Of a stretch of 64,000 nt of DNA, positions 48,377 to 57,742 are shown piece by piece. Both the position numbers and the translations under genes were made by a program. A model generated the notes under the pieces. That model had not been told where the DNA came from and made no database searches. It was given only the letters and a program-made list of their open reading frames with translations. The stretch's first letter is position 1. The number at the start of each line of letters is the position of its first letter. Source of the stretch: Myxococcus xanthus (GTDB taxonomy: Bacteria; Myxococcota; Myxococcia; Myxococcales; Myxococcaceae); contig NZ_JABFNS010000002.1 of assembly GCF_013116825.1 (NCBI RefSeq), positions 62,001 through 126,000 on the forward strand, written 5' to 3'.

Positions 48377-50071
48377 TCAGCCGCGCCCGCGAGGCCAGAA
48401 CGTCACGTCGCGTTCCGGCGCGTTCAACCAGACGGACTTGAGGAAACGCACGGCGTTGCGGTCCGCGGTGTCATGCCGGCTGGTGAAGACATGCGCCGTG
48501 CCCACCAGCAGCAGCACCGCCAGGGCTGCCCCCAGCGCGGGCGCCGCGGGCCACGTCTGGCCGGGCTTCCGCGCCAGGCTGACGAAGACCCAGGCGGCGG
48601 TGCCCAGCAGCAGCCCCGCCAGCACCCCGCCCGTCAGTCCCGCCGGCAGCCCCAGGAAGGTCAGCACGCCGGGCGGGAAGTAGCCCGCGCGCAGTAGCGG
48701 CAGCGCCAGGGCGCCCACGGCGTTGGAGACGTCATCGGGGATGTAGTTGATGAAGGTGGCCACGCCGGTGGCGACGATGGACACCGCGCACAGGAGCGCG
48801 GCCACGCCCAGGGCCCACGCGCCCTGGCCGGCCGCGCGCAGGCGCTCCAGGAGGAGGCCGGCGGGCAGCAGGAGGAAGGGCACCAGGCCGGTGAGGTGGC
48901 GCGGCCCCGTCGTCCAGCCCCACGAGTCGTAGGAGAACGACGAGGTGAAGTACGTGTAGCCCAGGAGCAGGGCCAGGCTCAGCCACGCCAGCGCACGGGC
49001 CTCCGGCGACTGGCTCCGGCGGCGCCACACGAGCACCAGTCCCGGCAGCGCCAGCAGGAGGAAGGGCGCCAGGGTGAACAGGCCCCGCAGCGGGGAGAAG
49101 AAGGACAGGGCGAAGGCGCGCGGGTCCGGCGTGCGGATGCCCAGGAAGCCGCCCAGGTGCCAGGGCTGGTAGCCCGCGTCGTTGAGGTACTTGTAGCCGC
49201 TCGTCAGCGGGTGGCCGAACGTCACCTGGTGGTAGGCCATCAGCGCCACCAGGAAGGGCAGGGCGCCCAGCGTGGCCAGCCCCGCGGCCCGGCCCAGGCG
49301 CGCCCAGCGAACACGCGCGGGCGCGTCCTGGAAGGCGATGGTGAGCACCGCGTACAACACCAGTCCGAGCACGCCCAGCGCGCCGGTGTACTCGGCGGCC
49401 ACGGTGGCGCCCGCGAAGGCTCCCGCCAGGACGTAGCCCCGCTCGCGCCATTCGCCACGCGCGCAGCGCCACAGCGCGTAGAAGCTGGCGAAGAGCAGCA
49501 CCGCCGTCGTCTGGTGGCTCATGAAGAGCAGCGAGTAGCTGAAGGCCAGCGAGCCCAGCCCATACGTCACCGTGAGCGCGTCCGCGACGAGCGGCTCCAG
49601 GGTCGCGCGCAGGTAGCGGCGCACCAGCCATAGCAGGCCCAGCGTGGGCAGCACGGTGAGCAACAGGCGCGAGAAGAAGACCAGGGGGACTTCCGGCACG
49701 GCATGCCGGTGGCCGCCGCCCACCGCGCGCAGCACGGCGTAGATGGGCACGGCGGTGAACGACAGCAGCGGCGCCTTGCTGGGGTAGTACTTCCCGTCCT
49801 TCAAGGACAGGTCACCGACCTTGCCGTAGTCGTGCAGGGCCTGGTTGATGTGCAGGGTGCCGTACTCCACCAGCGCGCGCGTCTGCCACAGCCGGCACAG
49901 CTCGTTGGGCGAGCGCAGGCCCGGGTGGTACGGGAACAGCAACACGTACAGCGCCGCCAGGGCGGCCCATACGGCGCGCGGCGCGCCTCGGGACGGCAGG
50001 GACTGGCGCTCGGGAGTGGGGGCCGTGGTGGGCTCCAGGGGCGCGTCGGCGGGCAAGGGCGTGGAGTTCAT
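48377..50071 (-). CDS. polytopic GT-C-like membrane protein of the polysaccharide locus
   Basis: 564-residue inner-membrane protein with about 11-13 hydrophobic helices (for example AVWAALAALYVLLFPY, LLLTVLPTLGLLWLV, FLVALMAYHQVTFG, LFTLAPFLLLALPGLVLVW). The first loop has SPNELCRLWQTRALVEYGTLHINQ and DGKYYPSKAPLLSF, resembling the Asp/Glu-bearing first loop of GT-C dolichol- or undecaprenol-phosphate sugar transferases. A C-terminal loop of about 30 residues follows. The family is inferred from topology. It lies 90 bp after the fusion gene on the same strand, so the two may form one operon. Confidence 0.65.
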   Translation of the reverse strand: MNSTPLPADAPLEPTTAPTPERQSLPSRGAPRAVWAALAALYVLLFPYHPGLRSPNELCRLWQTRALVEYGTLHINQALHDYGKVGDLSLKDGKYYPSKAPLLSFTAVPIYAVLRAVGGGHRHAVPEVPLVFFSRLLLTVLPTLGLLWLVRRYLRATLEPLVADALTVTYGLGSLAFSYSLLFMSHQTTAVLLFASFYALWRCARGEWRERGYVLAGAFAGATVAAEYTGALGVLGLVLYAVLTIAFQDAPARVRWARLGRAAGLATLGALPFLVALMAYHQVTFGHPLTSGYKYLNDAGYQPWHLGGFLGIRTPDPRAFALSFFSPLRGLFTLAPFLLLALPGLVLVWRRRSQSPEARALAWLSLALLLGYTYFTSSFSYDSWGWTTGPRHLTGLVPFLLLPAGLLLERLRAAGQGAWALGVAALLCAVSIVATGVATFINYIPDDVSNAVGALALPLLRAGYFPPGVLTFLGLPAGLTGGVLAGLLLGTAAWVFVSLARKPGQTWPAAPALGAALAVLLLVGTAHVFTSRHDTADRNAVRFLKSVWLNAPERDVTFWPRGRG

Positions 50072-50161
50072 GGCGGCGGGGCCCTGCTCTCGGGCGAGGC
50101 CGCCTCGGAAGGCGGCTGCGATTCAATGGACGGCCGGGGTGTCACGCGTGGCGGCGGTGCC

Positions 50162-51508
50162 TCACGCGTCGCCCCCGGTGGCGCGGGCCACGGCGAAGAG
50201 GCTCATGCCCACCGGCAGCTTCACGTGCGACTCCGCCCGCGCAATCAGGGGCGCCAGCGTGTCGTAGAGCTTGAGCTGGAGCTTGGGCACCGAGCGGCGG
50301 CGCAGCAGGCGGCTGTTGACGAACCATCCCGGCAGGCCGGCCAGGTTCATCCACTCCAGGGTCTCCACCTGGAAGCCGTTCTCCTCCAGCACCGCGCGCA
50401 GCGTGGACGGCGTGTAGCGGCGGTAGTGGCCCACGGCCTCGTCGATGGCGCCGAAGAGCTGCTGGAGCGCGGGCACCAGGATGACCACCCGGCCCCCGGG
50501 CGCCAGAATCTGCTTGAAGCGCCGGACGGCGGACGCGTCATCCGGGATGTGCTCCAGCACGTTGGAGAGGACGATGGTGTCCAGCCGCTCCGTCTTGAGC
50601 GACTCCCAGTCCGCCAGGGCCACGTCGGACAGGTACGGCCGGATGTGCGGCTTGCCGCGGAAGAGGTTCTTCAGGCGGTCCACGTAGAAGCGGTCCACCT
50701 CCAGCGCGATGAGCAGCTCCAGGCCCGACTCCAGCTCGCGGGTAATCGTGCCGATGCCGGCGCCAATCTCCAACACCCGGCGGCCCAGGTGCTCGCGGAA
50801 GCGGCGGCCCAGCCACTGGTTGTAGTGGACGGCGCCGTCCATGCGCTCCAGCGTGGTGTAGCCCTCGTGCTGGTTGTCCGCGTCGTCGCGCACCGTGGCG
50901 TAGCGGACCAGCGTCTTGAGCCGGGACAGGTGCGCCGCGGGCGTCCGGCGAGGCACCGCGCCAGGGGGCAGCGTCACCTCGGTGAGGCGGAACAACTGCG
51001 CGGCCAGCTTCACCACCAGCTCCGCGTCCACCGCGTCGTCGTCGCTGGTGAGCGTGACGGAGCGCAGCGCGTCGGTGCGGAAGGCGCGCAGACCGGTGAG
51101 CGGGTCCGTCAGCGGCACGTCGGTGACGAAGCGGGTGACGTGCCCCAGGGCCCGGTCCGCCAGCAGCTCCGGCGCCAGCCCCTGCGCCGTGCGCAGGCCG
51201 AAGACGGCGTCCGCGGTGTCCGCCTGGATGGGGCGCACCAGCGCGTCATAGACGTCCTGCGAATACGAGGTGTCCGGATCCTGCAGCACCGTCACCGCGC
51301 CCGACACCTTCTCCAGCGCGGCGCGGATGGCCGCGCCCTTGCCACCCGGCACCGAGAGGACGTGCACGTTGGGCGAGGAGGCGGCGTCGACGGAGCCCTC
51401 TCCAGCGAGGACGACCTCCGCGCCGGGAGGTAACGCCTGGGCGAAGCGGGAAGCGGCAGCCGCGGTGTCGGGCGAGAAGGGGAGGACGAAGGAAAGCGGT
51501 GGCGTCAC
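50162..51508 (-). CDS. glycosyltransferase-methyltransferase fusion
   Basis: 448-residue cytosolic fusion. Residues 1 to about 200 are GT2-like (FVLPFSPDTAAAA, VSGAVTVLQDPDTSYSQDVYD with the DxD-like DPD, then LTDPLTGLRAFR). Residues about 215-440 are a class I SAM methyltransferase with LEIGAGIGTITREL (motif I) and NVLEHIPDDASAVRRF (motif IV region). The two parts presumably add and then methylate a sugar of the polymer. The start is GTG at 51508 (VTPPLSFVLPF), since the frame is open far upstream opposite the Wzc gene. No clear Shine-Dalgarno. It diverges from the BY-kinase gene. Confidence 0.82.
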   Translation of the reverse strand: MTPPLSFVLPFSPDTAAAASRFAQALPPGAEVVLAGEGSVDAASSPNVHVLSVPGGKGAAIRAALEKVSGAVTVLQDPDTSYSQDVYDALVRPIQADTADAVFGLRTAQGLAPELLADRALGHVTRFVTDVPLTDPLTGLRAFRTDALRSVTLTSDDDAVDAELVVKLAAQLFRLTEVTLPPGAVPRRTPAAHLSRLKTLVRYATVRDDADNQHEGYTTLERMDGAVHYNQWLGRRFREHLGRRVLEIGAGIGTITRELESGLELLIALEVDRFYVDRLKNLFRGKPHIRPYLSDVALADWESLKTERLDTIVLSNVLEHIPDDASAVRRFKQILAPGGRVVILVPALQQLFGAIDEAVGHYRRYTPSTLRAVLEENGFQVETLEWMNLAGLPGWFVNSRLLRRRSVPKLQLKLYDTLAPLIARAESHVKLPVGMSLFAVARATGGDA

Positions 51509-51712
51509 GCCGGGCTGACTAGCACAGGCGGCTCGGCCATGCGCGTCAGTGCCCGCGAAGAAGCGTGGATGGAGGGCATCCAGCCGACCGCGGAACAATG
51601 GACAACCCCGCGGGGACACGGCACGCTCGTCGCGGTCCCCAAGCGTGTGGGTGTAGGTCGGCGGAGTGCCGCGGGCCGTGGAGTCGCTCTGGAGACGGCA
51701 GGGAGACGTGAC

Positions 51713-53905
51713 GTGGATGGAACCGGTTTCGACCCGGCCGGCGGCGCTGGTGGCCTGACGCCCGCGGGCCTCATGCAGTATGTGCGCGCGGTGTGGCGCC
51801 GCAAGTGGGTCGTCCTTGGCGTGGCGGTGGTGGTGGCGGCGCTCACGGCCGCCCACACGTTGCGCCAGCCCAAGGTGTACTCGGCCAGTGCCTCGCTCAT
51901 CATCGACGTGATGGCGCCTCGCTTCCTGGATGGGGAAGTGAAGGAGGTGATGGGCGAGGAGCGCAGCAACTACTGGTTCAACAAGGAGTACTACGCCACC
52001 CAGAGTCAAATCATCACCTCGCGCGCGGTGGCGGGCCGGGTGGTGGACAAGCTGGGCCTGTCCACGGACGCGGACTTCCTGGGCCTGGCGCACATCACCG
52101 ACGAGAAGACGCGCCTGCAGGCGATGCAGGGCGCGGACGCGGTGGCGCTGGTCCAGTCGCGCATCCGGGTGATTCCCGCGAGGGACTCGCGGGTGATGAA
52201 CATCGCGGTGGATGACTTCGACGCCAAACGCGCCGCGCTGCTGGCCAACGAGGTGGCCGCCGCGTACATGGCGGAGAACCTGGCCCTCAAGCTCCGGACG
52301 ACGGAGGACGCGCGCGACTGGTTGGAGATTCGTCTGGCCGAGCTGGAGTCTCAGTCCAAGTCGAGCGAGCTGGCCGTCTACGACTTCAAGAAGGACGCGG
52401 ACATGCTGTCCACGTCGCTCGAGTCGAGGATGAGCATCGTCAGTGAGCGCATCAACAGCTTCAACCTGAAGCTGACCGAGGTGCGCATCCAGATTGCCGC
52501 TCAGCAGGCGCGAGTGGAGGCCATCCACCGGCTGCGCAAGGCGTCTCCGGAGGATGAGACGTGGGCGGAGGCGCTGTCGGGCGCCTCGGACGGCCCCATC
52601 CAGGACCTGCGGCGCAGCTACACCGAGCTGCGCATGACGTGCGCGGAGCTGGGCGAGCGCTACCTGGCCGAGCACCCGAAGCTCCTGGAGTGCAACCGCA
52701 AGCTGTCGGTGGTGCGCGAGGACTTCCTCAAGAGCCTGAGCAACGTGGTGCGCAGCGCGGAGACGTCGCTGGCGGAGTCGGTGGCGCAGGAGAAGAACCT
52801 GGTGCGCCTGCTGGACGCGGAGAAGTCGGAGGCCTTCCTGGTGAACAAGAAGGCCATCGAGTTCGACCGGCTCAAGCGCGACTCGGACAACAACCAGCGC
52901 CTCTACGAACTGGTGGCCAGGCGCCTGAAGGACATCGAGCTGTCGGGCATGCTGCGCACCAGCAACGTGCGCGTGCTGGACCCGGCGCGGCCCATCCTGG
53001 TGCCGGTGAAGCCTCACGTGCGCCGCAACCTGGCGGTGGGGCTGGTGCTGGGATTGCTGGCGGGCCTGGGCGTGGTGCTGCTGTTGGAGCTCCTGGAGAA
53101 CAGCGTGGCCACGCAGGCGGACGTGGAGGAGCGGCTGGGGCTGGCCTTCCTGGGCGTGATGCCGCGGCTGGACGGCAGCAAGGCGCCGCGCGAGCGGGAC
53201 CTGCATGTCCACCGCGAACCCAAGTCGACAGCGGCGGAGTGCTGCCGCGCCATCCGCACCAACCTGCTGTTCATGTCGCCGGACAACCCGTTCAAGACGC
53301 TGGTGGTGACGTCCAGCGGGCCGCAGGAAGGCAAGTCCACCACCTGCATCAACCTGGGCGTGGCCATGGCCCAGAGCGGCAACCGGGTGCTGCTGCTGGA
53401 CACGGACATGCGCCGGCCGCGCCTGCACCGCGCCTTCGGAGTTCCCAACGAGCTGGGCATCTCCTCGCTGGTGGTGGGTGAGGGCACGCTGGACGCGGCG
53501 GTGAAGAGCACCGAGGTGCCCGGCCTCTTCGTGCTGCCGTGCGGACCGCTGCCGCCCAATCCGGCGGAGCTGCTGCACACCCAGGCCTTCACGGACCTGC
53601 TGAAGGCCGCCTCCGAGCGCTTCGACCGCGTCATCCTGGACAGCCCGCCCATCAACGCGGTGGCGGACGCGGCGGTGCTGGCCACGAAGTGCGACGGCGT
53701 GGTGCTGGTGCTGAAGGCGGCCAAGACGAACCGCGAGTCGGCGCGGCGTGCGCTGCGCTCGCTGGCGGACGTGCAGGCGCGCATGTACGGCGCCATCCTC
53801 AACGACGTGGACCTGTCGGCGCCGCGCTACGGTGACTCGTATCTGGGCTACCAGGGCTACGGGCAGTACGCGGAAGACTCCAAGGATGGGGTGGCGCAGT
53901 CGTGA
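51713..53905 (+). CDS. Wzc-type polysaccharide co-polymerase with BY-kinase domain
   Basis: 730-residue protein from GTG at 51713 (GGGAG ribosome binding site); in-frame ATG at 51539 and a later ATG (M79 from 51539) are alternatives, and codon use before 51713 is poor. Wzz/chain-length domain from about 20 to 460, with TM1 near 35-55 and TM2 before about 455 (VGLVLGLLAGLGVVLLLELL), long coiled coil between. Then BY-kinase: Walker A GPQEGKSTT with K541, Walker A' LLLDTDMRRPRLH, and Walker B VILDSPPINAVADA. The C-terminus ends in a Tyr cluster (RYGDSYLGYQGYGQY). It controls export and length of the polymer, cycling by tyrosine phosphorylation. BtkA/WzcB of M. xanthus is the closest known type by order. 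Confidence 0.88.
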   Translation: MDGTGFDPAGGAGGLTPAGLMQYVRAVWRRKWVVLGVAVVVAALTAAHTLRQPKVYSASASLIIDVMAPRFLDGEVKEVMGEERSNYWFNKEYYATQSQIITSRAVAGRVVDKLGLSTDADFLGLAHITDEKTRLQAMQGADAVALVQSRIRVIPARDSRVMNIAVDDFDAKRAALLANEVAAAYMAENLALKLRTTEDARDWLEIRLAELESQSKSSELAVYDFKKDADMLSTSLESRMSIVSERINSFNLKLTEVRIQIAAQQARVEAIHRLRKASPEDETWAEALSGASDGPIQDLRRSYTELRMTCAELGERYLAEHPKLLECNRKLSVVREDFLKSLSNVVRSAETSLAESVAQEKNLVRLLDAEKSEAFLVNKKAIEFDRLKRDSDNNQRLYELVARRLKDIELSGMLRTSNVRVLDPARPILVPVKPHVRRNLAVGLVLGLLAGLGVVLLLELLENSVATQADVEERLGLAFLGVMPRLDGSKAPRERDLHVHREPKSTAAECCRAIRTNLLFMSPDNPFKTLVVTSSGPQEGKSTTCINLGVAMAQSGNRVLLLDTDMRRPRLHRAFGVPNELGISSLVVGEGTLDAAVKSTEVPGLFVLPCGPLPPNPAELLHTQAFTDLLKAASERFDRVILDSPPINAVADAAVLATKCDGVVLVLKAAKTNRESARRALRSLADVQARMYGAILNDVDLSAPRYGDSYLGYQGYGQYAEDSKDGVAQS

Positions 53906-55152
53906 ACGCGCCATCAGCGGGCGCGGGCTTGCGGGTGCTGCACCTGGGCAAGTTCTATCCTCCCGCGTCGGGGGGCATGGAAGCCCACGTGCAGACGCTG
54001 GCGCGCGCCCAGGCGGCGCTCGGCGCGCAGGTGGAGGTGCTGTGCGCCAACCATGCCGCGGACGGCGCGGGCACCAGCCACGAGTTCCAGGGCCGCAGCC
54101 CCACGTGTGAGGCGTGGGACGGACCGGTGCGCGTGACGCGCCTGGGCCGGCTGGCCTCCGTCGCGCGCATGGACGCGATGCCGGACCTGCCGCGCATGCT
54201 GGGACGCGCGTTGTCGCGGGGCGTGGACATCGTGCACCTGCACACGCCCAACCCGACCTGGGTGCTGGCGCTGGACGTGGCGCGCCGGCTGCCTCCCGTC
54301 TTCATCACCCACCACAGTGACGTCATCCGGCAGAGGGTGGCGGGCGCGCTCTTCAAGCCCTTCGAGGCGCTGCTCTACGCGCGGGCCCGGCGCGTGCTGG
54401 CCACCAGCGAGGCCTATGTCTCGGGCTCACCGCTGCTGCGCGCCTTTCGCGACAAGGTGCGGGCGCTGCCGTTGGGGCTCGACCTGGCGCCGTACCTCCA
54501 TCCCTGCGCCGCCGCGCGTGAGGCGGAGGCCCACTGGCGGGCGCAGGCCGCGGGCGCGCCGCTGTGGCTCATGGTGGGGCGGCTCGTCTACTACAAGGGC
54601 CTGTTCACCGCGCTGGAGGCCCTGCGCCGGGTGCCGGGGCGGCTGGTGGTGGTGGGGCAGGGGCCGCTGGAGGCGGAGGCTCGACGCCGGGCGCGCGCGC
54701 TGGGCGTCGCGGACCGGGTGACGTGGGCGGGCTATCTGCCTCCGGATTCGCTGGTCGGCGCGCTGCACGCGGCCACCGCGCTCTGGTTCTGTGGCAATGC
54801 CCGCAGCGAGGCGTATGGGTTGTCTCAGGTGGAGGCCATGGCCAGCGGGCTGCCCGTGCTGAACACGGCGATTCCGCACTCGGGCGTCGCGTGGGTGAGC
54901 CTGCATGAGCAGACGGGGCTGACGGTGCCGGTCGGCGACGCGGAGGCCCTGGCGGCGGCGGCGCGGCGACTCCTGGAGGAGCCCGGGTTGGCGCAGCGGC
55001 TGGGGCGCGAGGCCCGGGAGCGGGCCGTGGCGGAGTTCCGGCATGACGTCATGGCCTGGCGCAGCCTGTCCCTGTACTCGGAGGCGCTGGGCCGGCCCGC
55101 GCCGGTGATGGCGCCCGACGTGGCGCTGCTGCGCTTGACGGGGAGCGTATGA
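53902..55152 (+). CDS. GT4 glycosyltransferase
   Basis: 416-residue retaining GT4 enzyme. The N-terminal LHLGKFYPPASGGMEAHVQTLA is the GT-B acceptor-domain start. A donor-domain motif EAYGLSQVEAMASGLPVLNT near 307-326 carries the E-x7-E pair for the nucleotide sugar. GTG start overlaps the BY-kinase stop (GTGA), and the stop overlaps the next start (ATGA), so it is within one tightly coupled operon. It probably transfers one sugar to the undecaprenyl-linked repeat unit at the cytosolic face. Donor sugar unknown. Confidence 0.88.
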   Translation: MNAPSAGAGLRVLHLGKFYPPASGGMEAHVQTLARAQAALGAQVEVLCANHAADGAGTSHEFQGRSPTCEAWDGPVRVTRLGRLASVARMDAMPDLPRMLGRALSRGVDIVHLHTPNPTWVLALDVARRLPPVFITHHSDVIRQRVAGALFKPFEALLYARARRVLATSEAYVSGSPLLRAFRDKVRALPLGLDLAPYLHPCAAAREAEAHWRAQAAGAPLWLMVGRLVYYKGLFTALEALRRVPGRLVVVGQGPLEAEARRRARALGVADRVTWAGYLPPDSLVGALHAATALWFCGNARSEAYGLSQVEAMASGLPVLNTAIPHSGVAWVSLHEQTGLTVPVGDAEALAAAARRLLEEPGLAQRLGREARERAVAEFRHDVMAWRSLSLYSEALGRPAPVMAPDVALLRLTGSV

Positions 55153-56285
55153 GCCATCCCCTGCGCGTGCTGCACATCTCCAGCGGCAACCTCTACGGTG
55201 GCATCGAGACGCTGCTACACACGATGGCGCGCGAGCGGGACCTTCGTCCGTCGCTGTCACACGCCTTCGCGCTCTGCTTCGAGGGCCGGTTGGCTCGGGA
55301 GCTGCGCGACGCGGGCGTGGAGGTGCGTGTGCTGGGGCCCGCGAAGACAGGCCGGCCCTGGTCCGTGTGGCGCGCGCGGAGCGTCCTGCGCGAGCTGCTG
55401 CGCGGCGGGCGCTACGACGTCGTCATCTGCCACGCCATCTGGCCTCAGGCCCTGTTCGGGCCCGTGGTGCGCACCGCTGGTGTTCCCCTGGCCTTCTTCC
55501 AGCACGACGCACTGACGGGCCAGCACTGGCTGGAGCGGTGGGCGCGCGTCACGCCGCCCGACCTGGTGCTGACCAACAGCCGCTTCGCCGCGGGCACGCT
55601 GGTGTCCGTCTATCCCCAGGTGCCTTGGCGCGTGACGCACTGTCCGCTGCCCATGCCACCGCCGGCGCTGGGGGCGTCCGAGCGCGCGCGCGTGCGCTCG
55701 GAACTGGGGGCCTCCGAAGGGGACGTCGTCATCTTCCACGCCAGCCGGATGCAGGAGGGGAAGGGGCAGCGCTTGTTGCTGGAGGCGCTGGGCCGGTTGC
55801 GAGCGGTGCCGGGCTGGCGCGTCTGGTTCGCTGGCAGCGCTCAGCGTCCGGACGAGGAAGCCTATCTGGAGGGGCTGCGGGCGCAGGCGAAGCACCTGGG
55901 GATCGAAGGGCGGCTGCGACTCCTGGGGCAGCGCTCGGACGTGTCGCGGCTGCTGCGCGCCGCGGACATCCACTGCCAACCCAACTCGAGGCCGGACGCG
56001 TTTGGTCTGGTCTTCGTGGAGGCGCTCCAGGCGGGCCTGCCCGTGGTGACCACGCCGATGGGGGGCGCGCTGGAAATCGTGGATGCCTCCTGCGGGGTGT
56101 TCGTCCGCCCGGAGCCGGAGTCACTGGCCCTGGCCCTGGGGCGGCTCATCGAGGACCCCCAGACGCGCGTCCGGTTGGGCGCGGCGGGGCCCGCGCGTGC
56201 CGCGGCGCTGAGTGATGCGGGAGGCTTCCTTCGCGGCATGGAGGAGGCGCTGCGCGCGCTGTCCAGGCAGGAGGTGCCGGTGTGA
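55149..56285 (+). CDS. GT4 glycosyltransferase
   Basis: 378-residue GT4 enzyme opening with RVLHISSGNLYGGIETLL, like the start of sugar-lipid transferases. The donor motif DAFGLVFVEALQAGLPVVTTP near 282-302 holds the conserved Glu pair. ATGA overlap with the preceding GT4 and GTGA-type overlap with the polymerase gene, so it is co-translated. Role: one glycosyl step in the polymer repeat unit. Confidence 0.88.
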   Translation: MSHPLRVLHISSGNLYGGIETLLHTMARERDLRPSLSHAFALCFEGRLARELRDAGVEVRVLGPAKTGRPWSVWRARSVLRELLRGGRYDVVICHAIWPQALFGPVVRTAGVPLAFFQHDALTGQHWLERWARVTPPDLVLTNSRFAAGTLVSVYPQVPWRVTHCPLPMPPPALGASERARVRSELGASEGDVVIFHASRMQEGKGQRLLLEALGRLRAVPGWRVWFAGSAQRPDEEAYLEGLRAQAKHLGIEGRLRLLGQRSDVSRLLRAADIHCQPNSRPDAFGLVFVEALQAGLPVVTTPMGGALEIVDASCGVFVRPEPESLALALGRLIEDPQTRVRLGAAGPARAAALSDAGGFLRGMEEALRALSRQEVPV

Positions 56286-57742
56286 GGGCGCCCCAGCTTC
56301 AGGGCCCCGGCGTGCTGAAGCGCCGGTACGTGCGCCGCGCACCGGGGGCCGCGCTGGAGGCGGTCTCGGAGGGGGGCTCGCCCACCGCGCCCGTCGCGCG
56401 AGGTGCGCGCATGGGCGGCGGCCTGCTGGCGTCGAGCCGCCTGGTGCCGCTCTTCGTCGGTCTGCTCATCTGCTGCCAGCTCGCGCTGCTGGTGGAGGCC
56501 ATCGCGCCGCTCCGCGTGGCGGTGCGCGTGCTGGCCTTCGGCGTCAGTCTGGTGCTGCTGGCGCTGGTGCGGGGACGGAGTCTGAAGCACCCGGCGCTTC
56601 CCTTCATCCTGGCCGCGCTGGGCATCACCGCGCTCCAGCTCTTCAACCCTGGCACTGGTGCCCCGCTGGCGGCGCTGGCGCAGTTGGGCATCCAGCTCGC
56701 CATCGCCGCGCCACTGCTGTGGGTGACCCGGCTGGCCATCGACCCGAAGACGTTCCGTCGCACGCTCGCGCTGCTCTTCTTCTTCAACGCGGCCAGCGCG
56801 GGCGTGGGCGTGCTGCAGGTCTACTTCCCCGGCCGTTTCCAGCCCGCGCTGTCCGCCGCGGTGCAGGGCCAGGGCGAAGGTTATGTGAGCAGCCTCCAGT
56901 TCGAGACCTCGGACGGCGTGCGCGTGTTCCGTCCCATGGGCCTGACGGACATTCCGGGCGGCGCGTCCACTGGCGGCTTCTACGCGGTGCTGCTGGGGGG
57001 CGGCTTCCTGCTGTCATCCCGTCGCGGGCTGACGCGCGTGTTGAGCGTGGGCGGCATCCTGGTGGGGCTCTTCGGCATCTACCTGTCGCAGGTGCGCGCC
57101 ACCGCCGTCATGCTGGTGGTGTGTCTGGTGGCCCTGGCGGCGGTGCTCCTGGTGAGTGGCCGCGTGGGACGGTTCCTGGCCCTGCTGGCGGTGATGGGCA
57201 CCGCGGGTGTGGCCACCTTCGGTTGGGCCGTGGCGGTGGGCGGCGACGCGGTGCTGAGTCGCTGGTCCACGCTCTTCGCGGCCAGCCCCGACGAGGTGTA
57301 CCACAACAACCGCGGCTACTTCCTGACGGGGACCTTCGCGGACGTGCTGCCTGAGTATCCGCTGGGCGCGGGCCTGGGCCGCTACGGCATGACGAATGCC
57401 TACTTTGGCGACAACAGCGACCGCGAGCGCCCGCCGTTGTGGGCGGAGATCCAGTGGACCGCCTGGGTCTACGACGGCGGCATCCTGGGCGTGTTGTTCT
57501 ACCCGCTGGGCGTGCTGATGTCGTTGCTGTGGGCCTTCCAGGTCGCGCGCAGCCGTGACGGTCCGGAGGACGAGTTCTGGCTGTGGGGCAGCGTCCTCTT
57601 CGCGTACAACCTGGGCGCCTTCGCGCTCACCTTCAGCTATCCGTTCTTCATGAGCCAGACGGGCATGGAGTTCTGGTTGCTCAACGCGGCGCTCTTCGGC
57701 GCCCTGGCCCATGCGAAGACCGTACACCCTCATCGCCGGTGA
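56282..57742 (+). CDS. Wzy/O-antigen-ligase-like polymerase
   Basis: 486-residue polytopic protein with about 10-12 hydrophobic helices (for example LVPLFVGLLICCQLALLVEAI, LPFILAALGITALQLFN, GGGFLLSSRRGL, LGVLFYPLGVLMSLLWAF). The large periplasmic loop region contains YHNNRGYFLTGTFADVLPEYPLGAGLGRYG, typical of WaaL/Wzy-type proteins. It likely polymerises lipid-linked repeat units (Wzx/Wzy pathway). GTG start at 56282 overlaps the previous stop. Its 3' end overlaps the next ATG by 32 bases. A cytosolic N-terminus of about 50 residues precedes the first helix. No Wzx flippase is in the window. Confidence 0.8.
   Translation: MRAPQLQGPGVLKRRYVRRAPGAALEAVSEGGSPTAPVARGARMGGGLLASSRLVPLFVGLLICCQLALLVEAIAPLRVAVRVLAFGVSLVLLALVRGRSLKHPALPFILAALGITALQLFNPGTGAPLAALAQLGIQLAIAAPLLWVTRLAIDPKTFRRTLALLFFFNAASAGVGVLQVYFPGRFQPALSAAVQGQGEGYVSSLQFETSDGVRVFRPMGLTDIPGGASTGGFYAVLLGGGFLLSSRRGLTRVLSVGGILVGLFGIYLSQVRATAVMLVVCLVALAAVLLVSGRVGRFLALLAVMGTAGVATFGWAVAVGGDAVLSRWSTLFAASPDEVYHNNRGYFLTGTFADVLPEYPLGAGLGRYGMTNAYFGDNSDRERPPLWAEIQWTAWVYDGGILGVLFYPLGVLMSLLWAFQVARSRDGPEDEFWLWGSVLFAYNLGAFALTFSYPFFMSQTGMEFWLLNAALFGALAHAKTVHPHRR

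Noticed and set aside
51509-53914. Upstream extension of the glycosyltransferase-methyltransferase frame on the minus strand
   Set aside because: It would run opposite the whole BY-kinase gene and reads as His/Arg-rich noise. GTG at 51508 opens the recognisable GT2-like domain.
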